From Niastella soli (GTDB lineage: Bacteria > Bacteroidota > Bacteroidia > Chitinophagales > Chitinophagaceae), in assembly GCF_017742245.1 (NCBI RefSeq), contig NZ_JAGHKO010000017.1, positions 124,001-188,000 on the forward strand: a stretch of 64,000 bases of DNA. Direction: 5' to 3'. The position numbers and the translations under genes are program-made. Every line of letters begins with the position of its first letter. The first letter of the stretch is position 1. A model generated the notes under the pieces. That model saw only the letters and a program-made list of their open reading frames with translations. It was not told the origin of the DNA and made no database searches. Below are positions 35,301-44,847 of this stretch, piece by piece.

Positions 35301-37524
35301 TATATTTTTCCAAAATTCGCTTATTGTCATCCTCACTTTCTAACGAGCTGAGCATAATTTGTCGTAGCACGTCCCTGTAATGATCTAGCTCTATACCTGC
35401 CGCGAGCTTAGCAGCAGCCTGCCGACTATCCGAAAACAATACAAGCTTAGGCTTATTAATGCCATTTTCACGCATTATACGCATTAGAGCATCCGCAAGT
35501 ACCTGATTTACTTTCTGAACACCAGTAGAGTGTTTAGTTAGAGGTAAGCGATAGGTTTCGTTATCGTCAATATTAACCTTGACGTCACACTTAGGACAGC
35601 AATTCGGATATATTCCTTTATAATCATTTTCAGGGCCAAAGACAGCTATATTCCCTCGCTCAAATATGATTTCACCATTGGTAGAATTATATGTGTGGTT
35701 TCTCCAATGGGAGTTGTCCTTTTGAGACTGGCCAACAGGAAAGGGCCATATAACGCAGTAAGGCGAATCGATATCGATGGGTTTTTCATTTACTAAAAAA
35801 TAATCTCTATTTTCCTCAACTAAGAAGCCCCCAAGAAATATCTCACCACAATTACGGCAGATAATTACCTCTAGCACTTTACTGCCACATAGGCAATAAG
35901 AACGCGGGGTCTTATATAACTTACCAACTTTTCTATTATCCCATTTGTACTGTACATCTACAGCTGTGCAATGTTCATTAGAACAAGCCCATAATCCATC
36001 TAAGTTTCTAAAAAAGAAATGACTCCTAATAGATTGAATGTTCGCACCTGTTTGTTCTTTGACTTTTCCTAAAAGCAACAAAAGGCCTTCTAGTGCAGTA
36101 TCCGCATTATCTGTTTCTCCAAATAGTAGTCTTGATAACGAATAAGAACTCTTAGCTACCAGTTTACCACTTTCGCTCTGCAATCCATATTTTAACCAAT
36201 CTTGCAAAGAATATTTCGTACATACATCTGATAAAGAACTGCTTCCTACGGATTGAATAAAAGCATTGAGGTCGGGTTCACTTCTATTACTCTCTGTTAA
36301 ATAATTGCACTGTGCCAAAGTTTTCAATTGCTCTGTGGGTAATTCAATATCCGGCTTTTCAACAGTTAGGTGGTCAGGATTGATAAGCATATGAAATTGA
36401 TCATCATACATCATCCTATCAAATCCAAAGAATCCGCAGATATAATCTTTTGTTTTCTCTGTTTCTTGCATTGACGCACTGGAAGCAAGGAATTGAATTT
36501 GGCTCGAATTAGGATCCAGGTTCAATCTTAATAATAGAAGGCGTAGTAAGTAGGCTACTTCCGTTCCAGCAGTACCTCTGTACGTGTGCATCTCATCAAT
36601 AACCAAATGAAAAACATTATTCTTATCTTCCTCAAGCCACTTCTTTGTAGAAGTAAAAATATTCTCTTCATACTCTCGCATTAGCATTATGTTTAACATG
36701 CTATAGTTTGTAATAAGAATATCTGGCGGGTTCTCTTGCATAGACCATCTATCACACATTTCGGCAGTATCGCCATCCATGCAAGTGATATAATACAACT
36801 GGTCCTCGAATTCAATGTCGCTTTCATATCTTTTTACAGCGTCATCCCAGTCTGCTTTCAATTTATCTAATTTTTGTTTAATCTTATTTCGATCTTTTTT
36901 GCCACTCCCAAGTGTTTTTCCAGTATATCTTCCAAAATAAAATCGATGTCCGTCTCGATTCGCATCTAGCCAATTTAGTGCCCCTCCACCATTATTGAGT
37001 TTACTGTTTAATGACTTTCTTAATCGGATCATTTGGTCTTCTGCTAAAGCATTGAGGGGATAAAGAATGAGAGTCCTTACAGCCCTCACTCTAGTCTCAC
37101 CCCAATTTTTCGATTCTTTGATCAAATCAGCTATAACGGGTAATAAAAAACATTCAGTTTTACCTGAACCTGTTCCAGTAGTGGCAATTATATGTCTCCG
37201 TAATATGTGCGCATATAATAAGGCTTCTGCCTGGTGTTTATACAATTTTCTCGGCAAACCTTTAAAATCTGGAAACAAGCCCTGTTTTGCGAATTCTGAG
37301 AATTCCAAATCGATCCCTTGATCTTTAGAAAATTCATAAATCGTTTCTATTTCTTCGTAGTGAGGAACCAACTCTATGATTGGTGACTGGCAAATCGCGG
37401 AATTTTCTTCATACAAACTTCTCCGTTCTTTTATATATCCATCTTCACGAAAAGAAAGACCACTGTCTATATATTTAAGATATGTATTTTTCAATTCGCG
37501 CCAAATACTTAATGGATTTTTCAT
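32314..37524 (-). CDS. giant DUF1998 DEAD/DEAH helicase (DruE/DrmB-type)
   Basis: The 1736-residue protein is a superfamily-2 helicase with Walker A TGTGSGKT (116-123), DEMH (310-313) and motif [12 protein letters not shown]. Four or more Cys clusters are present ([29 protein letters not shown]). The DUF1998-type C-terminus shows [10 protein letters not shown], then [15 protein letters not shown] and [10 protein letters not shown]. This architecture is shared by helicases of Druantia (DruE), DISARM (DrmB/DrmA) and Dpd systems and by the repair helicase MrfA. Size and C-terminus favour the DruE/Dpd type. It is the last gene of a four-gene operon; the upstream gene ends 10 bp before it. Confidence 0.85.
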   Translation of the reverse strand: MKNPLSIWRELKNTYLKYIDSGLSFREDGYIKERRSLYEENSAICQSPIIELVPHYEEIETIYEFSKDQGIDLEFSEFAKQGLFPDFKGLPRKLYKHQAEALLYAHILRRHIIATTGTGSGKTECFLLPVIADLIKESKNWGETRVRAVRTLILYPLNALAEDQMIRLRKSLNSKLNNGGGALNWLDANRDGHRFYFGRYTGKTLGSGKKDRNKIKQKLDKLKADWDDAVKRYESDIEFEDQLYYITCMDGDTAEMCDRWSMQENPPDILITNYSMLNIMLMREYEENIFTSTKKWLEEDKNNVFHLVIDEMHTYRGTAGTEVAYLLRLLLLRLNLDPNSSQIQFLASSASMQETEKTKDYICGFFGFDRMMYDDQFHMLINPDHLTVEKPDIELPTEQLKTLAQCNYLTESNRSEPDLNAFIQSVGSSSLSDVCTKYSLQDWLKYGLQSESGKLVAKSSYSLSRLLFGETDNADTALEGLLLLLGKVKEQTGANIQSIRSHFFFRNLDGLWACSNEHCTAVDVQYKWDNRKVGKLYKTPRSYCLCGSKVLEVIICRNCGEIFLGGFLVEENRDYFLVNEKPIDIDSPYCVIWPFPVGQSQKDNSHWRNHTYNSTNGEIIFERGNIAVFGPENDYKGIYPNCCPKCDVKVNIDDNETYRLPLTKHSTGVQKVNQVLADALMRIMRENGINKPKLVLFSDSRQAAAKLAAGIELDHYRDVLRQIMLSSLESEDDNKRILEKYRKDKKSLSKEENDVRIELKKDEYYGKIVAKISDEIYEDATEQDIKDIEEFFETRSLTDIKMIEKKVSSSLLKIGVNPAGPYPAYFSDHGTDWKEIIDWNSFEPDSRGYNSSFYKRIIAKCNAEQLITLFAHKNRSFEALKLGYITANINTEGEIFSQYLDVVIRVLGESWKIAGYDSKFSSDSFPQRVWDFTGKVFKKGRRDRSTIDKLTKILRTRGIISETVKELTGKGLFFKKSSIGDSVWTCTNCKTIHLNPSCGICSNCLDPLPSFATITAQELASPDDYYTYLATKTTPYRLHCEELTGQTSKDDSSKRQRLFQGYFSENENPVVDEIDLLSVTTTMEAGVDIGSLLAVMMGNVPPQRFNYQQRVGRAGRRGNFMSIALTVAKGNSHDQTHYNQTERMVSATPRDPYLEMKSKEIAERMVVKQVLYNSFVSIEHSNVELDNVHGNFGTGAQWKYNKKHVANWISKNPILITKIIEVVTKGSALVEQRNKIFDFINNQLINEIDIICENKKSYPQKALSEKLANAGLLPMFGFPTRVRPLYHTIPLDLPAVDIVDRNLDIAISAFAPGSETVKDKQVFKSIGFLTYEKDFQGKIKPIDGRNVLDAKIQVCSNCNYITTKEIPIKVCPVCESVEIRISNVCSPLGFCVDFNADPKDFNGRFDWSPTTGEARLDCEESLIERPAIKNLIIRINKIPTQGLVHQVNDNGGKFFKVGKLPGSEIWCTKDSLDIKIQERVILQNEDNYSLISSKNTGVLTARIQTHPSDICLDALISNPDRAAIKSAYVSWGYLLRKAICDYLDIESNEIDVGFHINKEKMPEVFIVEKLENGAGYCNYLSGNIYPEIPAEALVAPLQKGPGGKIYDLLNSKHKDHCTGSCYDCIRDFYNQKYHSILDWRLGLDLARLSYNSNAEIGFGTEYWSAHYRNVLDQFSIRMNGTKIEVEDDIYVVENKINKWLISHPFWSVKKIDNLKKKYGLECESLTIFHALRKAKM

Positions 37525-37533
37525 GATATGGGT

Positions 37534-38418
37534 CTATTTAGTAAGGAAAATTCTTTTTAACTGGGTGAAACATTTTTTTGAAATGTTGCCATAAACTACG
37601 CTTCCATTTATGGGAACACAATAAAATGAGCTATTGAATACTGATGGTAACAACAACATTCTGCTTATTAATATCGGCAATTCTATAAATTTTACACGTA
37701 ACAATTTGTCATTTTCATTATAGTTCAAATAATCAATATCCTCCAAGGTTGCTTGATAACATTTAGCTATCATACTAGCCTCCGAGTTATATTTTGGGGG
37801 CGGGACTTTGTAACAATTTTCCTTATCATCTATAAACAGGCGGTTAGAAAAGGTTTCTATAGAGGTTTTATATAAACCAGGCTTCCTTGTATAATTTGTA
37901 AGATCCCACTTACGATTTTTAAGATTGAAATGATACGCAGTGTTAGTCGAGGTAGTATTCTCAAAACTCTGTATTACATCTTTAATACTAGGAAATTCAG
38001 GAAGAATATTATCGATATTAGAAGATTGAAATAGCAAGTTATTCCATCTACAAAAGGTTTTTAGCTGATTTGCTGACGCTAGAAATCGGCAAACATTAAA
38101 TGGACCGCCTTCAACTTTCGAAAACTTTTGGTCTATTTTTATTATTAGGGTTTCAGGCAGATTAATTCCAGTTGCGACATCATTAAATTCATTGTGCACA
38201 ATTAAAGGATTTGCGGGCCCATAAAACTCGTCCCCTAAATATTCCACAAATCCCATTTGCAGTAATGGAACAAAAAATTTTGAAAAATTATTTAACCCAC
38301 TAAATCCATGGCGCTCAGCCAATATATTGACAGCATATCTAACATCATTCAACTTTCGACGACCATGATGGCGTATCCAATTAAGAAGCAATTGTTGTAT
38401 TTGAACATCTATAGTCAT
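37534..38418 (-). CDS. unknown protein with probable winged-helix N-terminus (helicase operon gene 3)
   Basis: The 294-residue protein begins with a helical segment that looks like a winged helix (LLLNWIRHHGRRKLNDVRYAV, ending in GFVEYLGDEFYGP, residues about 9-68). The middle and C-terminal parts are beta-rich and unassigned. It overlaps the upstream gene by 4 bp, the usual sign of translational coupling, and precedes the helicase. Its likely role is DNA binding or bridging between the AAA-like protein and the helicase, which is inferred from position only. Confidence 0.6.
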   Translation of the reverse strand: MTIDVQIQQLLLNWIRHHGRRKLNDVRYAVNILAERHGFSGLNNFSKFFVPLLQMGFVEYLGDEFYGPANPLIVHNEFNDVATGINLPETLIIKIDQKFSKVEGGPFNVCRFLASANQLKTFCRWNNLLFQSSNIDNILPEFPSIKDVIQSFENTTSTNTAYHFNLKNRKWDLTNYTRKPGLYKTSIETFSNRLFIDDKENCYKVPPPKYNSEASMIAKCYQATLEDIDYLNYNENDKLLRVKFIELPILISRMLLLPSVFNSSFYCVPINGSVVYGNISKKCFTQLKRIFLTK

Positions 38419-40256
38419 AGTGAGACTACTAATTCGAATTCCCTAGCTATATCAGATCGTAATTCTTCGAGGTCTATGTCATTGGCAATTTTCATATTTT
38501 CTAATGAATCGGCAGTTACATAACCATCAATATGGGGTGGGATTTCACTATCGGCGGCAAACAGTGGAGCACCGAATCCAATACAACCCCAGTTTTTGTA
38601 AGTCTCTTCAAAAATGGGTAGTCCAATTCTGGGCGAGTTATGCGGTAGCACAGTTCCTAGGATTTTTAAGTTTTTTGGCTTCGGCATCTTTCCATAAGGT
38701 ATTTGCTTTCGTATTCCTCTCATTACGTCCATCAGAGGCCTACCATAACATTCAATACTGGCTAAATTTATATCCTCAAGAATAAATATATGTACTGTGT
38801 TAGGGTTTCTAAAGCATGATGCCCATAAATCATTTAAGCCATTAATCCAGAGTTGCTCAAAAGTAATCCAATTGGCCTCCGCCTGTTGGAAAATAAATTT
38901 GGTGTTTCCAATTGCTTCAACTAGCGGAATGGCATATGATGGATTGGGTAATAAAATGCAATCGTATAAAAGAAATAAATCAATGTATCTTCTCGCTATT
39001 TTTTTATCAATATTTGCATTATGTAGATTGCATTTTAGGCGCTTAACAAAATCGGATTTGTTGTTAATGATAAAATCTTCATTATAGGGGCAGGCAATTT
39101 CTTCTATTACAAATCCTTTTACTTCCCTATTGTCTAAATAAGTAGAGTCCTTTTTAATATCAAGGAGAAATTGAAATTCGGTTATTAACCGGCTCTTGTT
39201 ATTTTGAATATGCTCTAGGCCTTTTAATATTGTAGATTCTTGATCCTTGAGTTGAGCCAGATGATTCATCAAGTTTTCAATTTCACTTTTTAACTCTTGC
39301 TGATGCGTATCTCCGTGTTTTTTTTCTAATACTATCTGTTCCTTTAGAGCTTCGAGCTCAAATTCATAGTTTTGCTTTAATAGCTCTTTATGTTTTTCAA
39401 TAGCACTTCTAAAATCTTCAGCAAAAGTTTTATTGGTGTTTGCTAAAAAATTAACTTCTTCGATTGTCAAATCCCAATTGTTAAGAAACTTACTAATCTT
39501 TTTTATTCTCATTCTATCTATTTCAACAGAACTTTGATTTAACTTTTCAAATATGGCACGAAATTCACCTCGCCAATTAAGCACTTCTAGCTTTTTAAAA
39601 AAATCACCATTCAATTCTTTTACTCTTTCCTTAAGCCATTCCACAAGTTGTCTATTATCCATAAAGTCGAGCTCTTCATCTCTATATCGAAGACTATCGC
39701 TAACAATAGCACTTTTTCCGTTATAGCTTAAAATTTCATTTTCTATATTATACCATGCATTAATTGTTTTACCGGATTGAGATTCCACTTCATTCCTATT
39801 ATTAATCCTAATCATACCATAAAGATTATTGTCGATTAGGATGTAAAAATTACCATCGATGTCTTTGTCACCAAATTCTTTATTCAGTTCACAAAAATTA
39901 AAAATCTTTTCATCTTTAATAATAGATGAATCCCCCTGATATATTTTGATTTTATGTTTTTTTACAGGTCTTACAACATAATACTTATCAGCTCTTGTTT
40001 CGCCTTCACTATATTGGCAGCTAAAAGTGATAAAGTCACCAAGCTTTATCTCATTATTATATTTGTGATAATCTCTCCAGAAAACCATCCCTTCTGATTG
40101 TATTATTTGCGAAGCTTGTAGATCAGACACTTTCTTAAATTTCTCCTGTTCATCATATAAGCCCAGGACTCTGACTCTGGCATGGTTTACCTCCAATCCC
40201 AAAATCTCTTCAACAAAACCAATAGCTTTATAGTGATTCTTATAATTTGATTCCAT
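38415..40256 (-). CDS. McrB-like AAA protein without a recognisable P-loop (helicase operon gene 2)
   Basis: The start is either the ATG at 40256 (613 residues, 17-bp overlap with the upstream gene) or 40283 (622; numbering here). A beta-rich N-terminal region (to ~200) is followed by a coiled coil (about 285-365) and a C-terminal AAA-like domain. This domain shows a McrB-like Walker B helix (FILEDINLASIECY, 500-513) and a sensor-1-like strand (LKILGTVLPHN). Where the P-loop should be the sequence reads ILLPNPSYAIPLVEAIG, with no GxxGxGK[ST]. It may therefore bind but not hydrolyse nucleotide, or be purely structural. It is translationally coupled to its neighbours. Confidence 0.6.
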   Translation of the reverse strand: MESNYKNHYKAIGFVEEILGLEVNHARVRVLGLYDEQEKFKKVSDLQASQIIQSEGMVFWRDYHKYNNEIKLGDFITFSCQYSEGETRADKYYVVRPVKKHKIKIYQGDSSIIKDEKIFNFCELNKEFGDKDIDGNFYILIDNNLYGMIRINNRNEVESQSGKTINAWYNIENEILSYNGKSAIVSDSLRYRDEELDFMDNRQLVEWLKERVKELNGDFFKKLEVLNWRGEFRAIFEKLNQSSVEIDRMRIKKISKFLNNWDLTIEEVNFLANTNKTFAEDFRSAIEKHKELLKQNYEFELEALKEQIVLEKKHGDTHQQELKSEIENLMNHLAQLKDQESTILKGLEHIQNNKSRLITEFQFLLDIKKDSTYLDNREVKGFVIEEIACPYNEDFIINNKSDFVKRLKCNLHNANIDKKIARRYIDLFLLYDCILLPNPSYAIPLVEAIGNTKFIFQQAEANWITFEQLWINGLNDLWASCFRNPNTVHIFILEDINLASIECYGRPLMDVMRGIRKQIPYGKMPKPKNLKILGTVLPHNSPRIGLPIFEETYKNWGCIGFGAPLFAADSEIPPHIDGYVTADSLENMKIANDIDLEELRSDIAREFELVVSL

Positions 40257-41874
40257 ATTTAGCACGTTTTTTTGCCTCTTCAATTAGAATAAGTGAGTCA
40301 TTATATTTCTCTCTATTAGTGAATATAATGTTGTTAATCCAATTCCTGATTTCGGAGCTACTATTTTGCAAGTTTTGCCCTCCTAAGTAATATAATCCGT
40401 GAAAATTGGGCTCACTTTTACTAAAATCCCATTTTTTATTATTCCTAGATATTTGCCAGCCTTCTTTACTATTACTTGTGATGAAAATTGGATCTTGAAT
40501 TGCAAAATGCTTAGGTGTTTCGTTTTCTACTTTAAGTACATATTCTCCTACCTCCAATTCAGTTGCATCATATTTTAAGCTGTCTTTTGCTTCAAAAACT
40601 CTGACACTATTTAGCCAGGCATCTACAGGACCATTAAATACTATTTCTGGCCCTGCTCCTTTCATATATACGTTTCTTCGTAATTTTAATCCACCAGAAA
40701 AATAAGTTTGAGAATCAAAATCTATATGTTCTCCTAGTAAATAAAGAGAATTGGGTGATAATTCGGCAAGATTGACTTCAAATGCATAAAGATGAGAATA
40801 TGAATGATTTTTGTCTGCAGCCCATCTGATTTCATTCAGATTTTTATTAGAAAAAGTACTTTTGTCAATAATTATTAAGCAACAATCTTTTTTATTTACA
40901 AATCTTGTTTCTACCCAGTCATTGTAATCTTTATCTTTTTTAAAAACAATAACACCATCATAAGGAAGGTCATATTTCGAGTTAACGTTCAGAAAAAAAT
41001 CTTCTTCGTAAATATTGAATTTGTATAATTCGTTATCCCATTCATTTAGTATTCTGGCCGACGTTATTGCATGGTCAACTACAAGTATTTGACTTTGAAT
41101 CTCGACTTTATCTGAACTCCTAGAATTACCGTTAATGTTTTTTTCAGAAATAGCGCAGGTGCCTTCAATATTACCATCCCAATTACAATAAAAGGAGAAT
41201 ACTTGTTGATTCAGATAATCAAGTGTTCCTTCCTTCAAATGCCTATTGTATAGCCGGTCATAATGAGCAGTAATTTCTCCTTTATTAATCTTGAAAACAA
41301 GTTTACAAAAAGTAGAATAACTAAACTGTTCTTTCGGTTTGATTTTCCTTTTGTGAAAAAATCTAGATAATGATTTAAAATCCTCCTTGTTCAACAATGC
41401 CTGTGAAAGAGGGTATTGAATATTGCATCCTTTTCCTGTTTTTGGAGCTGGTAGATTTACCAAATAACCGTTTGTTATACACCATTTCCTAAAATTGCTC
41501 CATACTGTGTCTTGATAAGCCCTATAAAGCATATTTAATCTTGAGATATTTTCTATCCCTAATAACTCTATCAATCGTGGATTATATGCTTTCTCAGAGA
41601 TTTCGTTATCGTCACGCATTAAATAGGCGGCATAAACTTGCATCACTAACAGTCCGAGATAATTTGGGATATCTTCTTTTCCGCAAGAAATAACTGGAGC
41701 CCAGTTTGAGCTTAATTTTTGTTTGATAGAAGTTTCAAAAACCGAAAACTCGACATTCCTATATTGACAAAATTTATTTATAAAAGTATCATCAATTGAT
41801 AGACAGATGCTTTCACCTACGTTACTGGGCCCAAAGAAGGAATTAAAAATATATTTATTGAACTCATTATACAT
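40240..41874 (-). CDS. unknown 544-aa protein (helicase operon gene 1)
   Basis: This is the first gene of the helicase operon. Residues about 65-185 are helical with a block reading YLGLLVMQVYAAYLM, then LYRAYQDTVWSNFRKWC, then YPLSQALLNKEDFKSLSRFF, which looks conserved and globular. The C-terminal half is beta-rich. I do not recognise a named domain, nor a nuclease or methylase motif. In operons of this type the first protein could be the sensor. It overlaps the second gene. Start ATG at 41874, with palindromic sites 105-150 bp upstream. Confidence 0.6.
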   Translation of the reverse strand: MYNEFNKYIFNSFFGPSNVGESICLSIDDTFINKFCQYRNVEFSVFETSIKQKLSSNWAPVISCGKEDIPNYLGLLVMQVYAAYLMRDDNEISEKAYNPRLIELLGIENISRLNMLYRAYQDTVWSNFRKWCITNGYLVNLPAPKTGKGCNIQYPLSQALLNKEDFKSLSRFFHKRKIKPKEQFSYSTFCKLVFKINKGEITAHYDRLYNRHLKEGTLDYLNQQVFSFYCNWDGNIEGTCAISEKNINGNSRSSDKVEIQSQILVVDHAITSARILNEWDNELYKFNIYEEDFFLNVNSKYDLPYDGVIVFKKDKDYNDWVETRFVNKKDCCLIIIDKSTFSNKNLNEIRWAADKNHSYSHLYAFEVNLAELSPNSLYLLGEHIDFDSQTYFSGGLKLRRNVYMKGAGPEIVFNGPVDAWLNSVRVFEAKDSLKYDATELEVGEYVLKVENETPKHFAIQDPIFITSNSKEGWQISRNNKKWDFSKSEPNFHGLYYLGGQNLQNSSSEIRNWINNIIFTNREKYNDSLILIEEAKKRAKYGIKL

Positions 41875-41978
41875 TCAATAATGTAGGTAAATAACAGGTA
41901 GGCTTGTGGGTACCCATTTGGTTTAGGGATGTTATAGCCTGCTTAAAGTATAAACATTTTCCCTAAACTAAAATTTAA

Positions 41979-42023
41979 TTTAGATGATCTAAATCAATTT
42001 TTTATAATTTTAGGGGAATTCCC
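41979..42023. promoter_or_regulatory. two palindromes upstream of the helicase operon
   Basis: TTTAGAT-G-ATCTAAA (41979-41993) and GGGAATTCCC (42014-42023) are perfect inverted repeats within the 250-bp space between the XRE gene and the operon start at 41874. They are candidate operators for the XRE regulator or another repressor. Confidence 0.35.
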
Positions 42024-42125
42024 TTACACTTGGATGTGGTACGATTCCCCATAAAACAGAACCATATCAATGTACTGTCTTCAAAAACTATCGCAATTTT
42101 TACCAATTAAGACCTATAAATAGGG

Positions 42126-42350
42126 TTATTTTTTAGGCATCGTTGACTCAATCAACTCATGTATATCTATTTTAAACAACAAAGAAATTTGATAAAGGGT
42201 TTCAAGAGATGGTTGATGTGTATTGGTAGCCCATTTAGATACAGTACCTTCAGTTACCCCTAATTGATCAGCTAACCACCTGTTGGTTTTATTCTTTTCT
42301 GCCAGTACAATCCTGAGCCGGTTTAAATTCACTTTCTCCTTTTTTGCCAT
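42126..42350 (-). CDS. XRE-family transcriptional regulator (74 aa)
   Basis: The product is a stand-alone lambda-repressor-like HTH (RLRIVLAEKNKTNRWLADQ, then GVTEGTVSKWATN, then PSLETLYQISLLFKI) without additional domains. Proteins of this size control restriction-modification and defence genes in Bacteroidota. It is on the same strand as, and upstream of, the four-gene helicase operon. Two inverted repeats in its own promoter region (42406-42445) suggest autoregulation. Confidence 0.85.
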   Translation of the reverse strand: MAKKEKVNLNRLRIVLAEKNKTNRWLADQLGVTEGTVSKWATNTHQPSLETLYQISLLFKIDIHELIESTMPKK

Positions 42351-42405
42351 CGTTTATTCTATAAGGTTGACTAGCAAATTATTAGGTATTTTTTAAATTA
42401 TCAAT

Positions 42406-42445
42406 ATTGGTCATTATTAAGCCAATGTTGGTTATTTAATAACCA
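42406..42445. promoter_or_regulatory. operator candidates upstream of the XRE gene
   Basis: ATTGG (42406) and CCAAT (42422) frame one inverted repeat, and TGGTTATTTAATAACCA (42429-42445) forms a second that is perfect except for its centre. They lie 56-95 bp upstream of the XRE start and probably bind that protein. Confidence 0.5.
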
Positions 42446-42563
42446 TTGTTTATCTTTAAACTCAATATGACATTTACACTAAAACAACTTGTTGACGATA
42501 GTTAGATTATAGACTCTATTTTTGCGAACACATAAGATATTTTAAGCGTGTTTGCTTTATTCT

Positions 42564-42675
42564 CGATTCTGAAAACTGCGACCTTTCAAAAATCGCGAGA
42601 AATAAGGTAAATCGCTCACGCTATTGCGTGGGCGTTCTTATTCGTGATTTGGGGTGTCGCAGCCCTTCAGAATCG
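42564..42675. ncRNA. 112-nt nested stem-loop, structured RNA or DNA element
   Basis: Three nested helices stack. The outer is CGATTCTGAA/TTCAGAATCG (42564/42666) with CTGCGAC/GTCGCAG (42576/42656). The middle is AATCGCGAGAAATAAG against CTTATTCGTGATT (42591/42637). The apical one is CGC-t-CACGC-tatt-GCGTG-g-GCG (42613-42634). No protein frame covers it. It sits in the 690-bp space between the XRE gene and the HEPN operon; the strand is unknown. The rest of 42351-43040 shows nothing else I can name. Confidence 0.5.
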
Positions 42676-43040
42676 GTAAGGACTAACCCACGCAATTTTA
42701 TTTCAATCCCTGCAAGGTAGTCTTTACAAGTGAGCCTTAATTCTCCTTCGATTTCAAATGCGATTTTATGCATTGTTCACTACTACCTGTCAAACAAACA
42801 TCTGCTTTTATCTACACAAAGTATATAAGCTTTTTAACCACATTTTCTACGCCTTTACAGGTCATCCCCCCAGGAAAGCCTCACACTCCGTTATAACTGG
42901 GTTAACCATCTTCTAATTCGCTAATTTTTTAAACATATCTGCAACCAACTATCGTCAGCATAGCTGGAACAATACTTTATTGCCCGTAAAGGCTACCGCC
43001 CGTTTTCCACCCATACGCATTCACCTTTAAACTTTTCCAA

Positions 43041-44195
43041 ATGAACACACCATTAAACAAGCGAATACTTTCCAATTGGCCAGCATGGCACCAACAACCT
43101 TTCCGGCTAACCTGTAATGAAATAAACAATCCTCATCATATCCTGAAAGAATTCTTCACCTGGTACACTTTATCAGATATCCGTTTGTGCCTCAAGGAAT
43201 GGCTAATCGATGCTTTACGTGCAGAAGATGTGGAGGCGCTGGAATATGTAACCCTACACGATAATATTGAAAAGCTGATTGAAGCAGCCTGGGTAATCCT
43301 TGGAAATGAATCCGTGGAGGTAATAGATACAGAAGATGATATAAAAACAGAAACACCTATCGTTCCACTCACTCCCGAAGTACTACAACCGGAAGCAGAT
43401 CCGCTTGAAAGGATTATTGACATTATTGTTAAAATAACTGAGGCTGAAAAGATATTCCTATTGGATGCCCAGGGAAACGATAACGCCGGTCATGCTACCC
43501 ATTATGATATATTGATATTGCTACCCGGAAAGTTACAGCAACCGCATAATGAACTTCAGGCAGCTATTGAAGCCGCATGCAAGGATATTGCAGATACAAT
43601 GATCAGCTTTTCTAAAGCGGTCGAAATTTACAGGCTAATTAAAGAAGGTCATATACTCTATTCATTTGTTTGCACTGCTGATAACCTGATATATGATAAT
43701 GGCCGGTTTCCCTTACCTGTTCCAGTCATTACTGATATAACAGCCATCAAAGCCAAAGCACAGGAGGATTTTGATAAAACATTTCGCATTGCTCAGTTAT
43801 TCTATGAGGGGGCTGGCTATTTCTATCTGAAACAAGATAAAAACCTGACTGCCTTTATGCTCCAACAGGCGACCGAACATTGCCTTCGTGCCATCCTGTA
43901 TGCACTAACTGGCCATAATTACGTGACCCATAACCTGCAAAGGCTACTTCGCTTCACTAGACAATGCGCTCCTGAATTACAGGAAATTTTTCATTCCGGC
44001 CCAGGGGACAACAAAAAGCTGATCCATATTTTATATAAGGCCTATGTACATGCGAGATATAAGGATGACTTTCAAATTGAGCATAATCAATTACAGGCAT
44101 TATTCCGTCTCATACAGATGCTTCATGACAAGACAACACAGGTTTTTCAGGAAAAAATGGATTCATTAACCAATAAGTTTACCCAACATGACTGA
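43041..44195 (+). CDS. nucleotidyltransferase-like plus HEPN protein with N-terminal helical module
   Basis: The 384-residue protein has three parts. Residues 29-90 form a helical module (HHILKEFFTWYTLSDIR, then EWLIDAL, then IEKLIEAAWVI) that recurs in the next two genes. Residues about 125-225 resemble a nucleotidyltransferase fold (THYDILILLPG). Residues about 240-375 are a HEPN domain of the PF05168 type (LQQATEHCLRAIL, AYVHARYKDDF). Such NT-HEPN fusions occur on Bacteroidota mobile elements. The RNase-type R-x4-6-H motif is not evident. The gene overlaps the next by 8 bp. Confidence 0.72.
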   Translation: MNTPLNKRILSNWPAWHQQPFRLTCNEINNPHHILKEFFTWYTLSDIRLCLKEWLIDALRAEDVEALEYVTLHDNIEKLIEAAWVILGNESVEVIDTEDDIKTETPIVPLTPEVLQPEADPLERIIDIIVKITEAEKIFLLDAQGNDNAGHATHYDILILLPGKLQQPHNELQAAIEAACKDIADTMISFSKAVEIYRLIKEGHILYSFVCTADNLIYDNGRFPLPVPVITDITAIKAKAQEDFDKTFRIAQLFYEGAGYFYLKQDKNLTAFMLQQATEHCLRAILYALTGHNYVTHNLQRLLRFTRQCAPELQEIFHSGPGDNKKLIHILYKAYVHARYKDDFQIEHNQLQALFRLIQMLHDKTTQVFQEKMDSLTNKFTQHD

Positions 44196-44838
44196 GAATA
44201 TTTTCATGCGCTATTTCCGAGAAAAGAATAATCTAAGCCAGGAAGCGGTCGCCAATGCTTTACACATGTCCAAGGAACAATATGCCGAATTGGAAGCAGG
44301 CAAATCCATTCTTAAGTTTGAAACGGCTAAACACCTGGATGCCTTTTTCAAAAGCGAAACCTGTTATTTTTATATTCTTGGCTTGCAGAATCAATTAATG
44401 GCTACCCAGGACGATTTGATTGCATTATTAAAAAAGCAGGCAGTTGAGAACGGAGAATTGAGTGAGGAAGAAGCAAGCAATTTAAATACAATAGGCGAAT
44501 CTAGTGAGCTTGAAAAAATACCAGAGCTTCTTTTGGAAAAAGTCGCTCAAAATCCTACCCAAGTTATTCAGGAAGTCTTTAAAGTTCGGGATATTGATTC
44601 TATTCGTGATGATACCTGGAATTGGATAAAAGCAGCAATTGCCAATAATAAAAGTAGTTGTGAAGAAGAGGATGTTCGTTTATCATTAATGACTTTCTAT
44701 AAAGATTTACTTGAATTACTGGAAGCCCTACACTTGATAAACGAAAAAGGCAAATGGGAAAATGCTGTTGGAGCTACGGAATCAATGGATGCACACCCTA
44801 CGGCACAATCCCAGGATCAACCTCGTGATTTGGTTTAA
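44188..44838 (+). CDS. XRE-type HTH protein with C-terminal copy of the helical module
   Basis: The 216-residue product starts with an HTH_3-type DNA-binding domain (LSQEAVANALHMSKEQYAELEAG reads as two helices, residues 16-39). A linker helix follows, then a C-terminal module (residues about 121-187: NPTQVIQEVF, DSIRDDTWNWIKAAI, DLLELLEALHLI) homologous to the N-terminal domain of the preceding protein and to the whole of the following one. It is translationally coupled to the upstream HEPN gene. It probably regulates this operon and may hold its partners through the shared module. Confidence 0.7.
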   Translation: MTENIFMRYFREKNNLSQEAVANALHMSKEQYAELEAGKSILKFETAKHLDAFFKSETCYFYILGLQNQLMATQDDLIALLKKQAVENGELSEEEASNLNTIGESSELEKIPELLLEKVAQNPTQVIQEVFKVRDIDSIRDDTWNWIKAAIANNKSSCEEEDVRLSLMTFYKDLLELLEALHLINEKGKWENAVGATESMDAHPTAQSQDQPRDLV

Positions 44839-44847
44839 GAACAAGTA

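Noticed and set aside
32314-41874. Assigning the helicase operon to DISARM
   Set aside because: No DNA methyltransferase or DrmC-type phospholipase-D protein is in the operon; only the DUF1998 helicase is shared.
42564-42675. Retron msr-msd for the nested stem-loop
   Set aside because: No reverse transcriptase gene lies nearby, and the stem is a single nested structure.
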